This document shows, one piece after another, positions 32,872 through 47,800 of a stretch of DNA of 64,000 nt. Under the pieces are notes generated by a model. The model was not told the DNA's origin. It ran no database searches and worked only from the letters and a program-made list of their open reading frames with translations. The DNA comes from Todiramphus chloris collaris (taxonomy: Eukaryota > Chordata > Aves > Coraciiformes > Alcedinidae). Position 1 is the stretch's first letter; every line of letters begins with the position of its first letter. The stretch covers positions 531-64,530 of the forward strand of contig JANVCC010000270.1 of the NCBI GenBank assembly GCA_025345505.1, given 5' to 3'. Both the position numbers and the translations under genes were made by a program.

Positions 32872-35800
32872 CTGAAAAGAAGAAAAGGGAGACTTCTCTG
32901 AAGTCTTAGCAATTTCTGTTTCTTTTCATAATTAGGTTTTAGAGTTTGCAGTTCTTTCAAATCAGTGAATTAATGAAGCTTTTACCTCGCATTCTGGCAT
33001 TCCAATAAAGTGACAGCCTTGATAAGCAGCAACCGCTTGTGTTAAAGCCAGAGGATCTGCCAGCCCTACAAAAAAGGATCAGATAAAAGCAGGTTAAGGA
33101 CAGCTTACTTTATTTACTGTCTTTTTTTTTTTTTTTTAATTATCTTTTCGCTCCTGTAAGATGGAAGGTTATTTGTGCACATTTCAAAGCTGCTTTGTAG
33201 TACAATAGTTTGCAGTACATAAAACATACTCCCTTCATCCACAGCCTTCCTTCTTCTCTTCCCTCACAAAAAGAAAAGTCTGTCATGGGCATCATTTACA
33301 GACAATCTGTTGCCACACAGTGGCAGCCTGAGCAGAAGCTGTACATTTATGATTTGCTTACCTTTTGGAACTGAGAAAGAAATTGGGAAATACTGCTGTA
33401 TAGACGTAGCTTCCCCAGATCTCGTAACTCTTCACCCATCATATATGTGCTATAAGGGTTGCTGTATTTTTTACTTCGGATAAGTCAATCAAGATGCCTT
33501 ACATCTAGGGAGTCATCTATCAGATTGGAGGTTTGCAAGTCATTCACCTTCAAGAATCATTAAAAATCCAGAAATTCCTGAAATACACATTCTCTGTGCC
33601 ACAAGTTTACGGTTGACTTACAATCACCAGAGTTTAGATGAATCCATATGAATACACTGCCAAAACCTGACCTAAAAAACATTTGTTTCTCTTGCAACAG
33701 GTAATCATCACAATGATACCGCATGTAGGTCTCTGCATAGACAATTTTTTTGCTGGATGTGGAACATTTTGCGTACACAACTTGTAGGGTTGTTTTTTTT
33801 CCTCAAACGCTGATTTTTGGAAACCAGAAGCCCGGCAGATCTTCATTCAACATAACATTCCACCATGAAATACTGACCTATGTCTTCACTTGCAAACCTC
33901 ACCAGCCTCCTCGCTACATAGAGTGGATCCTCACCACCTTCAAGCATTCGAGCAAGCCAGTAAAGGGAAGCATTTTCATCTGAGCCTCTCATAGACTTAT
34001 GCAGGGCAGAGATGCAATTGTAGTGTTCTTCTCCTATTTAGAAAGGGGAAGACAAGATACACAAAACTGTTGGGAAATTAAGTGAATTAAGTGAAATGCA
34101 TTTAAGGGAACAGAATATATTTCACTAGATTGCAACAGGTAAACATAACCTGCTTTTTCAAGCTCTTGTTATGTATACATGATTATGGTGTTCATCAATG
34201 TTTTCAACACCTTCATGATTTGTCACATGGATCATTCCACTAACTACATAAGCATAACAGAGCAACTGCAGATGAAAAGGAGGGTGTTTTTTAAGCACTG
34301 CAAGGCAAACAATTAGGTTTTGGTACCATAATGACCTTTCCTTAAAAAATTAAAAAAAAAAAAAAGACATAGATATTTTAAACAGTTAGGAAGAAGACTA
34401 TATAAATATTTCCAAACTGACAAAGAGTAAAGTATGAGCACATACAAACCACTGACCACGGGTTTTGAACACGCACACAGCTCTGAAAAGACAACAGATG
34501 AATCAGAGAAATCCAGTACGCAGTGATGCTAATGATATTTTAGAAAAAGAAATTTCCCATTAACTAAAACTTGCAAATAAAGCGTGCAGTAAATCAAATA
34601 CAATTTTGCTGTATTACGTATGGAAAAAGGGAAACTTTGCTGTGGATATACAATGATAGCACATTACACAAGCTGGGGGGGAAACAGGATTGTAGCATAC
34701 AACCCTGGCAAACCCCTAAGAAATGCCGAGTTCAGTTGTGGACACCTGCACTAATGGAGCGGTTCTGAAAACTGCAAGCAGCTAAACTAAAAGAAACACA
34801 AACAAAACCTGAAATGCCAGACTGCTAAATAAGGAGTGGAAAGACTGAATGAATTACAAGGAATTTTTTTTTAACATTGAAGTTTTATATAAGATCAGAT
34901 ATGGACTCCAAAGAGGAACAAATCCGTTCCATGGATCTTTTAGAGCTACAGTTAAAAACACAGGGTGAACATTACAAACACCGATGAGACCATTCCTGCT
35001 TGTGCTTTTTCTCTGTACAGCTGGTTTTAATTCTTACGCATTTCTTTTAATCAATCTTGTACGAGTATGCAATATTGCTGTTAAACTTCCCACACAACCT
35101 ACTTTTTTTTATTTTTTAAAGTGCCTGGCATTCCTTGGCTCACTCCTAATTGTGTATTATAAAGGCAACTGACTGCACACATAGCCATCTGTTAATATTT
35201 CTTCTCTTCCTACAGCTAACAGGATTTACAGCCTGAAGGCCATATCAGAACACATCACTGTCACTAGTAGGCCTTGCAAAATAAAAGGCTGCGTGCATGA
35301 AGTTAAAACCCAAAGCCCCTGCACTGATGCAACTGTTCCTTTCAAAGCTAGAAAGATCTCTACCTCCCAGATCAGAAACTGGGTCCATCTTCCAGTGTTG
35401 CTGCTCACACTAGAGTGTGGTTCCATGGGGAATTCAATACACGTGCTGCCAGCATTCACAGGCCGGGAGACAGGTATTTTTGCTAGGGATCCACACAAAG
35501 AGGCCTGTGGTATGCAGTCATCACTTGTGCCAACACAAACAGCGTGTTTGTGCTCTGTCGTAACACTTGAGTTAGTAGCAATAAACCCAAGCAGCTGAAT
35601 TCACATTGTCTTCTCAGAATAGCCATCTCTTGGTCTCTTAGAAGTAAGGAAAAAGGCCTTTAAATATCTCCAGAGGTCACACTCGCCCAGATTTCTTTTC
35701 TGGAGTGATTTTATACACCGCCTGGGATACTGCAAACTGTCATACCTCAGGATACCATATAGATAGGCAGAAGGAATCCAGCAGATAGGTTGGGACTAGA

Positions 35801-38800
35801 AATACCTGCATGGGACTTCAGAGAACGCAGGCTGAGAAAAGGGGACAGTTCTCTCCCTTCATCTCCTTCCTCATGAAGTTAATGTCGGTGGCTGAGTCAT
35901 CAACATATTTATAAAACTTATACATCAGACTTGTACTTCTTCAGAAAGACTATGCAGTCGTACTTTAAATTCAGTGTCAATTAAAGGCAACATACAGTTA
36001 CATGCATTGGACAAACACATTTCATGTTTCTTCTTTTTACAGATCTTTGTTTATTAGCTCTATCAGGCTGCTTAGCCAACATAAAGGAATCGTACAATCA
36101 AGAAAAACAGAATATTCACATCTCTCACTCCTCTCTGAAAACCTCTGACAAAAAAAAAACATCCAGAGCCTGAAGGATTTCTGTCACAGAGAAGGGGCTG
36201 ACACAAGCTACCTAGACTTGATGCAAGCCTCAGGAAGAGGCACTCTGTGCCATCTCTAACAGAGACAACAGGATGGCTGGGAGCAACGGACACAGATGAG
36301 TTCTGCATGGCAGTGGCCCCAAGGCTACAACAAACACACAAGGGACCTACGTGGTGCAAGAGACTCAGGCCAGTAAACTGGTAAGATTTTCCATTTCCTC
36401 CTAATCACGACTTTTTCCTGTCACAGACCCCATAAAGTTTTTCTTCTCCCTCCCCCTGGTTACCCTCCACTTCTCAGCAGCCATTATATCAATATCCACA
36501 CAGCTGACTTCTTCCTGACAACAAGCCATAATTTCCTCTTTGTTGAAAGAAGGCTGCAAACAGGAATATATGTTACGTACAACCTCGAGAAACCTCTCAT
36601 CACCAGTTTTGAGTAGTGACAGTTAATTGAAAATATGAGATACAGTGTCAAAACAAAAACCAATCAGTTCTCCAAACACTGCTTGACACAATCATTTGAT
36701 ACAATACTGCACAGTGACTCAAGTATGCACATGCATTCAAGGAGATTCAGCTAATCTCCAATATTCACTCTCTGATTTTTAACCCTCTCACATAAAACGA
36801 CATAGTGGTAAAAACACTGCCAAGTTACAATCACATTAGGAAGCCTTACATGCAATTAGATTTATGTGATCTGCCCTAGGCAAGCTACAAAATTCATTAC
36901 CTTAAAAAGCAACTCTAAAAGTAAAGCAAACTGCTCAGGTTTTTATATAATGTTGTTATTTGCCACATTAAAAGACTTTCAAAGGAGTAGAAGTGCAATG
37001 GAAGGTTTCAAACCCTCCAAGAAAAAATTTCCTCATCAAATTACTACTCCCTCTATACATTTGCAAATTCGTTTAGAAGGCAATATTCTAATTAAAGAAC
37101 AAATAATTTCACCATGCAACTGTCTGTGGGGCAGCAAATATGTCTTTCAGATAACCTACACTACCTAAGTGGCAATAGGAAATCCTGTTTAGAAGGAATT
37201 TTTGGATAAGCCTGCTTCACTGTAAAGGAAAATTAATTTTTAGGCCAAATTTCAGTATGACCACTGTTTCATAAGAGCAGCTGGTACAAAATGGGGAGAA
37301 GAAACAGAAATTACTGAGGCTGTCAGCTCTTGAGAACACTGCATCTCAGAGACTGTATTAGGCACCCACCTGCTCGATCATACAGGATGTGAGATCGCTG
37401 TAGCCCTTCCTTTACATGCTCTTCTGTTACCAGAATGCCATCTGCAGAACCATCTTTGGTAACAGTCAAAGGGGTGGTCTTCCCTGCTGCTAACCTGGCC
37501 TGAACTGCTAACTGGAGTCCATTCAGTCCAGCCCTGGCATCACCATCACAAAGGTAGGCTAGGGTATTTAGAGCTCTCTCCTCTATGTACACTGGGAATC
37601 TGCAACAGAATAAACATAGTTAGCCCCCATCATGCATCATGCTCCGTAAATACCGTGCTAGAGATGACATTTCTTTACAAAGTTTGTTGAGAGGCAGATG
37701 TTTGGGGGTTTTTTTATAACTCATTCTGTCATGATGAAGCATCGCAGAGGCTGGGAGAACAATGTGGTACCTGACCCCTCTTCCTCCTGCCCCAGTGAAT
37801 GTTAAATAAAATTGCACATGAGAAAGGTAGGGCAGGAGCTCTCATGTGTTTATCCCCCTTGTTTTTCCTCATCTCATTAAAAGCTCAACAGAAAATAGGG
37901 TTGGGGTTTCGCCAGAGCACAATTCTGGCCCAGACGAATGACCTTTACAAGGCTTTACTCCATCAGCATTTCACGGCTAGCACTTCAAATTCCTTGTTCG
38001 AAGGACAATGAAAAGGTAGGAAGACATCCAAATGCATGTGAGAGAATATAGTGAGGTATAAAGTAATTAGCATAAGGTTTTGAAAAAACTACCAACTGCA
38101 AGAGCTGCTATCTGACATTCTTTAAAAAGCAACAATTGGAGGGTTTACTTTGTAAAGCATATATGCATCCTAGGTACTTCTAAAATGGTAACAGTGTCAC
38201 AACTTAGTCACTGAGGTACAAAAAATATCTTCCTAGAAACAAAAGGCATCCCAATGCATTCAAGTCACTGTTTTTGCCATTTACTACTCTAAGTGTGTCA
38301 GGACTATACAAACCCATGAAAAAGGCCAAATTCCAGCGAACACGCAATTAAAATGAACAAGATGGGAAGTGCTGAGAAATGAAGCAGCAGGTGAAGCATC
38401 TCCTGAGACCTCACAGTGGGTCTCTGAAAAATCTGGGAAAGTAAGGAAGTCCTCAAGCTATTTCTCCGTGTTTTCATTTGCTGGGCTGCAGTCCCAGCAG
38501 TCAGGGCACATGCAAACCAACTCACCTCTGCATGTTTCACGTGCCTACTGTTGAGGACTTGACCCTCAAAGTTTAGTTATGTAGACAAGGTAATGGCTAA
38601 GGTGTTTGCCAGGCAGAATGTGCAACTAAGCCATTTCTAGCAACTGTACTGAAAATCAAGAGTGACACATATCAGCAGAGATTAACATACAGAACTTGGC
38701 ATGAGAGGCAATTTCTTATGAAGCCTTATGAAGCACCAAATAATTAAGGATTCACAACAGCCCCACATTTCACTTACCAGAAAGAATTATTTCTTTTACT

Positions 38801-41800
38801 ACCACTCAAGTATCTCAAAATCTTACCTAGGTCAGCCATCATGTCAAACCATCTGATAAACTGAGGGCAAGCAGAATGTGCAGGTCTTCACGCTACACTT
38901 TTCAGGTGTGGTAAGGGAGAGTCATTTGGGAAATTAAATCCAAAATTCAGTATACACATCTCTTGTGCCTTCTGACTAGATCTCTGCACCATTTCCAAAG
39001 TGGACATGCCCCACATTTGGGGACATGCTGCCTTTTCCAGCTCTGGAACAAAGGTGAGTGCAGTGAACAACCAATTCAACTGCAATTGGTGACTTTCATT
39101 TATTCCTCAGGACAGCATGAACACTGTTACCTGCCTACACTTAATGGCAGCCCTGTTTCATAGAGGCAGGGAGATGAAGAGGTAAAAGATAACACATAGT
39201 TGCTCCTGCAGAGCAGGAGGTGTAGAGGAAATGAAGGAACAGAAGTGCTATGGGTAGGGAAACAAAGAGGAATTGACAAGGCAACCAAAACCAGAACCAC
39301 AGTAAGGGACAGGATGGCTTATAAAAAGCCAAACTTACCAGCAACAGTATGCAACAACTACATATCAGACCCAGATAGCAGCAGGTAAGACACGAAAGAC
39401 TTAACACACAACTGCACAAATGCTCCTTAATTCTGAACCCCATTTTTATATTTTTAAACACTTGGCTCCCACACTAGTCAGTGGTTGTGGGGCCCTCTCT
39501 CTCTTTGTGGATAAATTTCTGAAGCTGTGTTAGTCTGACAGTCTGCCTGACAGACTTCTTCCAGTTTGATTAAGCGCCACACTGTGCTGTTTAAATCATC
39601 CATAGCTAACGGAAGGTTACAGATACAGAGAATCTAGCGAAATCCAAACCCAAACAACTGCCACTGAAACTATGCCTTGTACTTTAATCCTCTACAGAAA
39701 GGAAAGTCTGCAAACCTCAGTCGGGGCGTAGCCACAGCCACAGCTGTGCCACTGCATTAAGGCTGACATGCACTACTGCCCTCTCTTCTAAAATTCACAT
39801 TACTACAGATAGATAAAAGCTACACATGATTAAACCATGAGGCAGGGTACCCTAAAAAGGGAATAACTTTCCTTCCCTACTCTGACCTCAGTGTCCAAGT
39901 TAGCAATTCGTAATGCTTACATTCTGTGATAAAGCTAAAGGACAAAGTGGATTCCCTGTTACTTATTTCATGCGGAGCGCCTGCCCAGTTACCACCATGT
40001 CAACACACTGTATATTACTACGATTGCAGACAAGAATCCTCATGACAGAAGTGTAATAACTTGCACTGAAGTAGCACAGTATCAAACACTATTCTTATTT
40101 GGCAGCTAGCCATTTCAGAAGGCAGACAACATCCGTTGTGGACAAATCTGGACCTTGTTTTTTTCAAAGCTCTCCCAGATGTTTAATGTGACTATCTGGT
40201 TTGGACAAAAAGCAGAGAAAAACAAAGTCTCTCTTCAAACAATGTATTAACACCTGACTGCAACAGCTCCCTTTCCCTGCAGCGTAACACAAAACATACC
40301 ACATCACTTATCCTTCAATGAAAGAACAGTAATATCCCCCCTGACTTTATAAAAAAAAACCTCTCAGAAAACAATAAACTTTTGTTGGGCACTTTCAAAT
40401 TAATTTCAGAGGGGATGCCCTATCAACCACTTAATGGTAAGTCGATGCTTTTATAATCAGTAACAAGAAGTAACGCCTGTTAGGACATAACAAAGACCCA
40501 GTTACAGGCTTCCACAGCAAATCCTCAGCAGCACAACAGATTTAAGTATCCTGGGAGGGTGAGTCAGGAGCTACAGATCCAAGTATAAAACCCTCTCCTA
40601 ATCCAGACAGTGAGATTATGTTTTGGATGGAGAGATCCAGTGCTTTGAATTCTCTCTCTCCTGCCACCCCCCCTCCCCTACCATATGTTGCTACTTCTTT
40701 TCTTTACTAGCTAAGGTTTCTCTTCCCACCCCCCAACTGTTTTCATTCTCTCCCTGGCAGGCAGTCAATTGCTTGGGCTGTGTGTTTTAGCACCCTGCAG
40801 CCCATAAAGTACTCACTCTGAGCTCTCGCTGCTGCTCTCAGTCGCAGAGCTGCTGTGCTGGTCGCCGTGGCCCAAAACCTGGACCCCTAAGGACCTGACA
40901 GCCCGCATCAGAATTGCCTCCATTGCTTCAACTGAGAGCTTTTCCAGGACAATCACCCGGCATCGGCTCAGAAGAGCAGCGTTGACTTGGAAGGAAGGGT
41001 TTTCTGTGGTTGCTCCTATCAGAGTCACTGTCCCACACTCGACGTGAGGAAGGAAAGTGTCCTGAGGATGGGAGGGAAGCAGAAAAAGCTGATCTCAATC
41101 AATGACAACCTGAAACATACCATGTGAGTAGGCTACATTTTTTGCATCTTGTAAGCCTTCTTAGGGTTCCCTGTTGATATGACAAATACCTTCATTGACA
41201 AGGCAGCTCATCTGCCCAGTTATCTAAATGATTTAATTTCATGCACACAGCATGTTACAGGCTGTTCACCTTAATAACTCATGCTTGCACTGAGAATGAC
41301 CCTACCAGCTGGAAAGAAACTATGTGAAAAACTTGCACATTTTTAGTTTATTTATGTGACTTTCCTTTATTGCTTGCCAAAAATAAGATATCATGAAATT
41401 GCTTTATCAAATATCACAAATAGTGAGGCTATTTCTAAATACCCTTTGAATCAACCTTTAGGGCTGCAATTCCCTACATAATTCTACAGGATGGCTCAGA
41501 AAATTAAAGGAAAATTGCAGTATGGTTCAATATAAAAACTGTAACTTGTAGTACAGAATTGAAGCTTTCCATAGAATGATTAAAGAAACCTTGTACCTAG
41601 GAAAGGAAAAAGCAGGAAAAAAACCACAAGTGATGGCTGCAGCAATGTGCTATCCCAAAGTACCATTCTGTGCCTTACTTTTCTCTTTACTTGCAGAGAA
41701 GAGGGGACAACATTAAACACATACCTACCCTAGGCACATTCACATTCCAGACCTTTTTAAAGGTAATGCAGAATGCTACCCCCAGGATGGAGGCTGAAAT

Positions 41801-44800
41801 GGAGATGTGTCCAGCAAATACTACTAACATGATTTTGCCAAAATAAAATTTCAGTAAAAGCTCACATAAAGCTGAGCACGTAAGTCAACTGCAAGTACAG
41901 CTCTGCCTTTTATTTAAATCTTTGAATCAATATAACTAAACATTGATTGAAAGTTAGTTATGGAATTTAATTTTTATGTTTCTCCCTCATCCATCTACTA
42001 AAAACATTAACATTAAAATCAAAAGCCCGAAGTAAGCTATCATCATAAGGCAAAGTGGGAAATTTTAGAGAAGTGCTGACAAAGCCTTTTTTTCAAAAAG
42101 CTGTGTAGTACAATACCTGCTGAGATTTATTGAAACGGTGAATCTCATCAATAAAGAGGATAGTTTTTCTCTTGAAGAGTCTTTTTTCACTCTGGGCTTG
42201 GCTGATGACATCTCGAACATCATTTGTCTTGGCACTGGTGGCTGACAGTGTCACAAACCTCATGCCATTCTTTTTGCTGCTGTTGGCTATGATGTGTGCC
42301 AGTGTTGTCTGAAAAAGCAATATGAGAAAGATTTGTAAAATCATCTTGGACACAGAAAGTACTCATTTGAAGAAGTATGTAAAGAACAAAGCTATATGTT
42401 CTGGACATAGGGACAATGTTGACAGTTTACAGAGTATTTTAGTTCATGCTATTCTAGCATAGAGATGACTTAAAAACTTCCCACTAGAGGTAGCTGCCAA
42501 TTCCACCACTGCATTTCTAACGCCTGCACTTCTATGCACTAGATCTAGTCAGTCACAATACTGAAAAGGCCAGAAATGACAGCTGTCTCCTTTACCACGG
42601 AAAAAGAACTCTTTGCCAAATACATGTCTGTCACCAAGGACAGGCTGGCTGCAATTTGCTGTGCACTTATTTTGTAGAGTATGTTAATGGATAAAGCACT
42701 GGACTACCCTAAGACACCTGCAGAAGAGTTTACAGTGCAACTGCGTTTAAGAAATAAAAAGCTACAATGATGTTAATTAAGCCTTTTCTATTTCCACTGC
42801 ACATAAAAATGAAACTCACCACATAGCAGTTCTCTACCACAGCATGACAATGTTAGTAGTGAAAAAATTGTACGTATACTTAAGAAAATGAAACACTTTA
42901 GTCAACAGTAGCCAAATGCTGGCCCAGGGAAGTAAAAGACAGCAGACTGAAGAAACTTTTGACTGGATTTAGTGAGCAGCTATGTTGGTTTTCTTTCCTT
43001 ATAGACAACTCCTTCAAACCACAATTTACTTATAGGGAATTTCACTGAGCCTACCAAACCAGAGAAGCAAACTCCAGTACTACCTCACAGGCAGATTTAC
43101 TACACCTGATCACAGGCATAATTTTCAGACCTTCCTTCACAACCCTTAGTAAAGACAGGTTTATCTGTATGCCCAAAGCAGATTGTACCTCTATTTGAAA
43201 GTACTGCTAAAGATAAACAGGTGATTCCTCCATTGAGCTCAATCTCCTATTAAAGAAGGAGCCCAAGGAAACTGAAGGCTGGAGAGCCTCAGCAGATGAG
43301 GAGTGGGACAGCTGCTGGCAAAACAACTTCAGAAGATACTTCAAGTACTGAGGTTAAAGCAGCAGGTGCTGCCAACTTGATCCTCTTGCAGGGAGGCTGC
43401 AGAAGCAACCACCTACCACATGGCTACCAGCAGTGCTGCAGCCCTGCTGTCTCTTTAGTGGATCTCCTTGCCCCTGCAATGGCAACCAGCCCAAGATGGG
43501 AAAGGGAGGACTAGGGGGGAAGGTGTACCACTATCTATTCTTGCTTTAGTTTTAGTAAAAGCTTCCTGATTGTCTTCAGAAGAGGTGTCATTTCATGTCC
43601 TGATAACAAGGCTTCAATCCTGTGTCAGATCCTCTGTCACGCCCTGGAGGAAAAAGCACCAGCCTCTCCCCTCCTTGTATTGGTGCAGAAGGCAACACTG
43701 GAAGAAATGCTTGAAAGTGCTTGCAGCAAAGCCTATGGAAATCAGGGAGATCTGAGAAACCAACAGGAAAACAAAAATCAACAAACAAACAAAAAAAACC
43801 AACCCAAAACAAAACCAGTGAAACTATCTTTGAAATTAAGCTATCAAAATAAAACTGAAGCTGGTGTTTCCTTACAAAAGGCCCTTGACTCAGAATGAAC
43901 CTTCAGAGGAGGTACCCATGCCTTAAAAAAAAAAATCACTGAAAGCACAGAAACTCCCAGTACATCAAATCTGAGGATGAAAAAAGAAAAAAGTACCCCT
44001 TCCTTCTCTAAAAGTGGCAGTGGAGATAGTAGAGAGGGGTTGGGGGGGAAATAAAGAGGCTATTCTTCTTGTAGCTCCACTTCATCTGGTAGGTCATGCT
44101 GCATCCTGGCCCTCATTTACCATGTCATAGACAGTTTTGTGTTTTAAAATAAGCAGTGAGGAATTGGTTTTAAGTACATGCACAGAAGTTCATATTTCTA
44201 CCCCTAGTTTAGGAAAAAAACCAAGAGATTTGTTTGAAAGTTAGTATGAGACCAAGAATCTACTTGAAAAGTGATGCACAGCTCAGCCAGCATGTATCTC
44301 TCCTGCTCTGACAACTTCTGGGTCAACAAAGGTTGTAATAAGAATAACACACGTCGCTTTTCAAAAGCAGTGCTTGACATGGACAGGCATGTTCATGGTC
44401 TCTTCCTTCTGTTCTGCACAGTTATTTAAATTCTGAAACTCTCCTCTACCATCCTGCAAATTTCTTCATGTCAGCCCAAATGAGAATATCCTTTCCCAAG
44501 ATTTATAAAACTTGCTTTTTTCTGCTGCCCTCTGACCATGACTTTCCCTCTAGTTTCGCCTCTTCCTTCCATGATTTCTGTATCTTTGCTTACATGGTGT
44601 TGCAATCAATGACTTCTCCTCACCCTCAAACCTCTCTTTGAGGGAGCAGGGCCATACTATGGTTGACAAACAGCCAGGAAAGGCCACACTCTCACTGCTT
44701 TGAGTAAGACACCAACAGTGCCAGCATCCCTGGATGCCAGCCAGGGGAGCAGCTCCCTGGGCTCCGTTCTACCCAAACTCAGCTGACCCCAAGCTATCAC

Positions 44801-47800
44801 ACTGCATCATCACAGGAGGTGAGCTGGGCTGTGCCTACAGGAAACTGTCAGGACAGCAGATGAACATGGCCCACAGACACTGTCTATAGAAAAAAACACA
44901 ATCAAAAGTGGCAGCAGATGGCATTTATGTAAGGGCAGATGCTATTCTTACCCATCTTGTTTGGTTCCTCACACCCCAAATAGACCACTGTGAGACTACT
45001 GGAGGAGTAAGGTGTCACTGAACAACAGCCACAGCATGTGGTTTACAGCACTTCCAGAACCCAAGTCTGACCAAGCATGAACAGATGCAAGGTCACTGCA
45101 TAACATTTACTGAAACGGAGCTGTGCCTCCACTTGCTGCATACAGATTTTTCTCCTTATATTCCAACTGTTTACAAATACAATCATTTTTTCTCTTCAAG
45201 TTTTCTCTTCATAGAGAGAACTCCAAGTTATTCTTGGTTTAGATTGTCATAAGCGAAATCAGACACACTGTATTTGAAGACTTCTCCCAAGCAACTGCAA
45301 AGACAAACCCATTTTTCAGAGTTGTTCTGGACTGTCCCTCTATGCTACTGTGAAAGACATCAGGCATTGTCAGTTAAAAATCTCATGGTAAGCAATCAAA
45401 GGAACTCCTTACTTCACATGGTTCAAATCAAGCCCCAAGCAGTATGAATAACAGAATATGAAATGCACTTAAGTAATCAAATAGCCATTTAGGTAATCAC
45501 TTGAATTAGCAAAACAGAAAACACTGGATGAAAGGGTCAACAAATATGCAGGGAGCAAAATAAGTAAATTGGATTTGCTGTCTGTGTTTCAATGTCATAT
45601 AGCAAAGTCTTGAATAAAAACAGAGAAAAGGAATTCAAGGCAGTCCTAGAAACAAAATATAAATTCAGTGGAAATTTGGTAGAAACTTCGAAGATCAGTT
45701 ACTGGGGTTTTTAATGTTTTGCACTCATAAATTACCTTAGTACTAGACTGTAGATATGGACCCCAGAAAATTACACGTGAATGTCTTTTGTCTTATCTTT
45801 TGTAGGAAGCAGGTTCTAGACACTCGCTGCCTATATTTTTTTTTTTTGTCAAAAAGAAAACCTAAGAGGGAATGTTTACCGTATTTAAATACAGAATGTT
45901 CAGGTTTATAAGACTTAAACCATATCTGTGGCAACAAAATTATTCAGTGCTCAAGTTACATTGTGTCCCCTCAGTAACTCTTTACTAAAATTGGTGCCGC
46001 ATGGCAGACAAACAAAAATCTAAATCCCTGCATTAAGGTGTCATAAATCACAGCATGGCTTACTCAGATTACACTAGGATTCATACAGGCTTTTAAAAAT
46101 TTGCATCGTCAGGATGAACAAGCTAACTGCTCCAAAGTTAATAACCACAGCATCTCTTTGAGGTAGTGTTTCTTCTGGCTTGTGTCTGGTCAGTTTCTTA
46201 AAAGCAGAAAATAAGTTCTTGTGTTCAACACTTAATAGTCATAAAAGTAAAAACAAAGTCAAAGCCTTTTCACCTAGAGCACGTTGGCTTCCTAAAGAAT
46301 TAAAAGCACAAAGATCATACTCCCTTAAAATAAGATGACACAAGACAGATGGAAGCTCAAAAGAAAATAAACTCTCAATGGAAGTATCCTGATATCTTTT
46401 CAATTTTGATTTCAATTCCTTGAATATTCAAGTGCAGCTGAGGCTGAAATCAATGTGGTACAAGTACATGCCTTTTTACTCAGGTACCTAGTTTTATTGC
46501 TTTCACGATAAAAGTTCTCTAAAAGTACTCTTAAGCTACAATATAAAATACTGCATTTATAGCAGTTTATTCTCTTCTTGCTTAAAAAAAAGTCTGCTGA
46601 ACTACTACTTCTCATAAAGGTCCATATTGATAAATAATGCATAAATTAATTTGAAATTTGGCCCCAAGGACTAATTCCAGCTCCAGCTATTTTATTTTTT
46701 TACTTAGTCCTGCTCTACCCTTTTCAAAAGAAATATCAGTTATCATGGCATTTGGCTGCAGAAATGAAAGCAAACATAGATGAGCTGTAATAACCAGATT
46801 CTCTGGATAGCAAGAGTGTGAAGAGGTTTAAGGAGTCTATAACCATCTTACATAGCACTTCTGAATTTAGACCAACATATCTAAAATTATACTCCTATTT
46901 TAGCACCTCCCCTCTAATGTAAGGCTATTTTCTTTGATAAGCAGAGCTTAGCATGTTGGCTTGTTACATTTGAGGCTATATAACAAATAATTATTTCTTA
47001 ATGTTTTTCCCACTGGAAAAAATCTGTACTTGACAGAACTTAACAAAAGATTATCAGTCCAACCGGGTCCTGAGACAGCAAGAATACTTATTTCTCCCTA
47101 CAAGATCTTTCAAGTTTCAAGCACTAAGTTCTGCGATTCTTCATACAAAAAGAAAATAGGCTTCCTTTTCATCTGTCCATCCTTCATCTGTTTCACATTA
47201 ATTCCTCATGAAATGTTTTTCTGACATATACAACCCATTAGCAAGTGCATAAAGGAGATGGGTCACGACAAAGGAAAGCAAAAGAGTAACACAGATAACC
47301 ATGTATTTTGCTTGTTTAGCTTTCCCCCCTCCCAAATCTGGGATGAAGAGAAAAAGGACAAAATGAAGGCAAGATCCCCAAGTACTCCCTGCTAAACACA
47401 CCTGAAGCATTCATTTAGGTCCTTCCCTCACTACAGCTGTGGATCCTTAAATGCTATGCTGTAGTTACAGTGCCTTTTGGCCTTCACCAGGGTCTACTCC
47501 TGGTATCTTAAAAGAAGCAGAACAAGAACATGCAGTAGTCAGAGCTTGCAAACACCCACCAGTTTCAGAGAGTTTGTTTAGATATGGGTGAACGCTTGCC
47601 CACAACCCTAGCTCCCTTCTACCCAGGAGCTGTCTTCTGTTAGGGACCAGAATCTGTGAGCCAAAGCAAGCCCTACATTATTAATCTGACACTATTTTCC
47701 CCCCTTTCCCAGGCATTCTTTTTACAGATTCTGTTGCTGTTTTTAAGCTTCTCAGCTTCTGTGTTTTAGTTAAGAGGTTTGCAGTTTATGAAATCTAGAT

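Noticed and set aside
39141..39461. 106-codon hydrophobic, Cys-rich - strand frame
   Set aside because: It lies in WRNIP1 intron 3; low-complexity hydrophobic composition typical of translated T-rich DNA.
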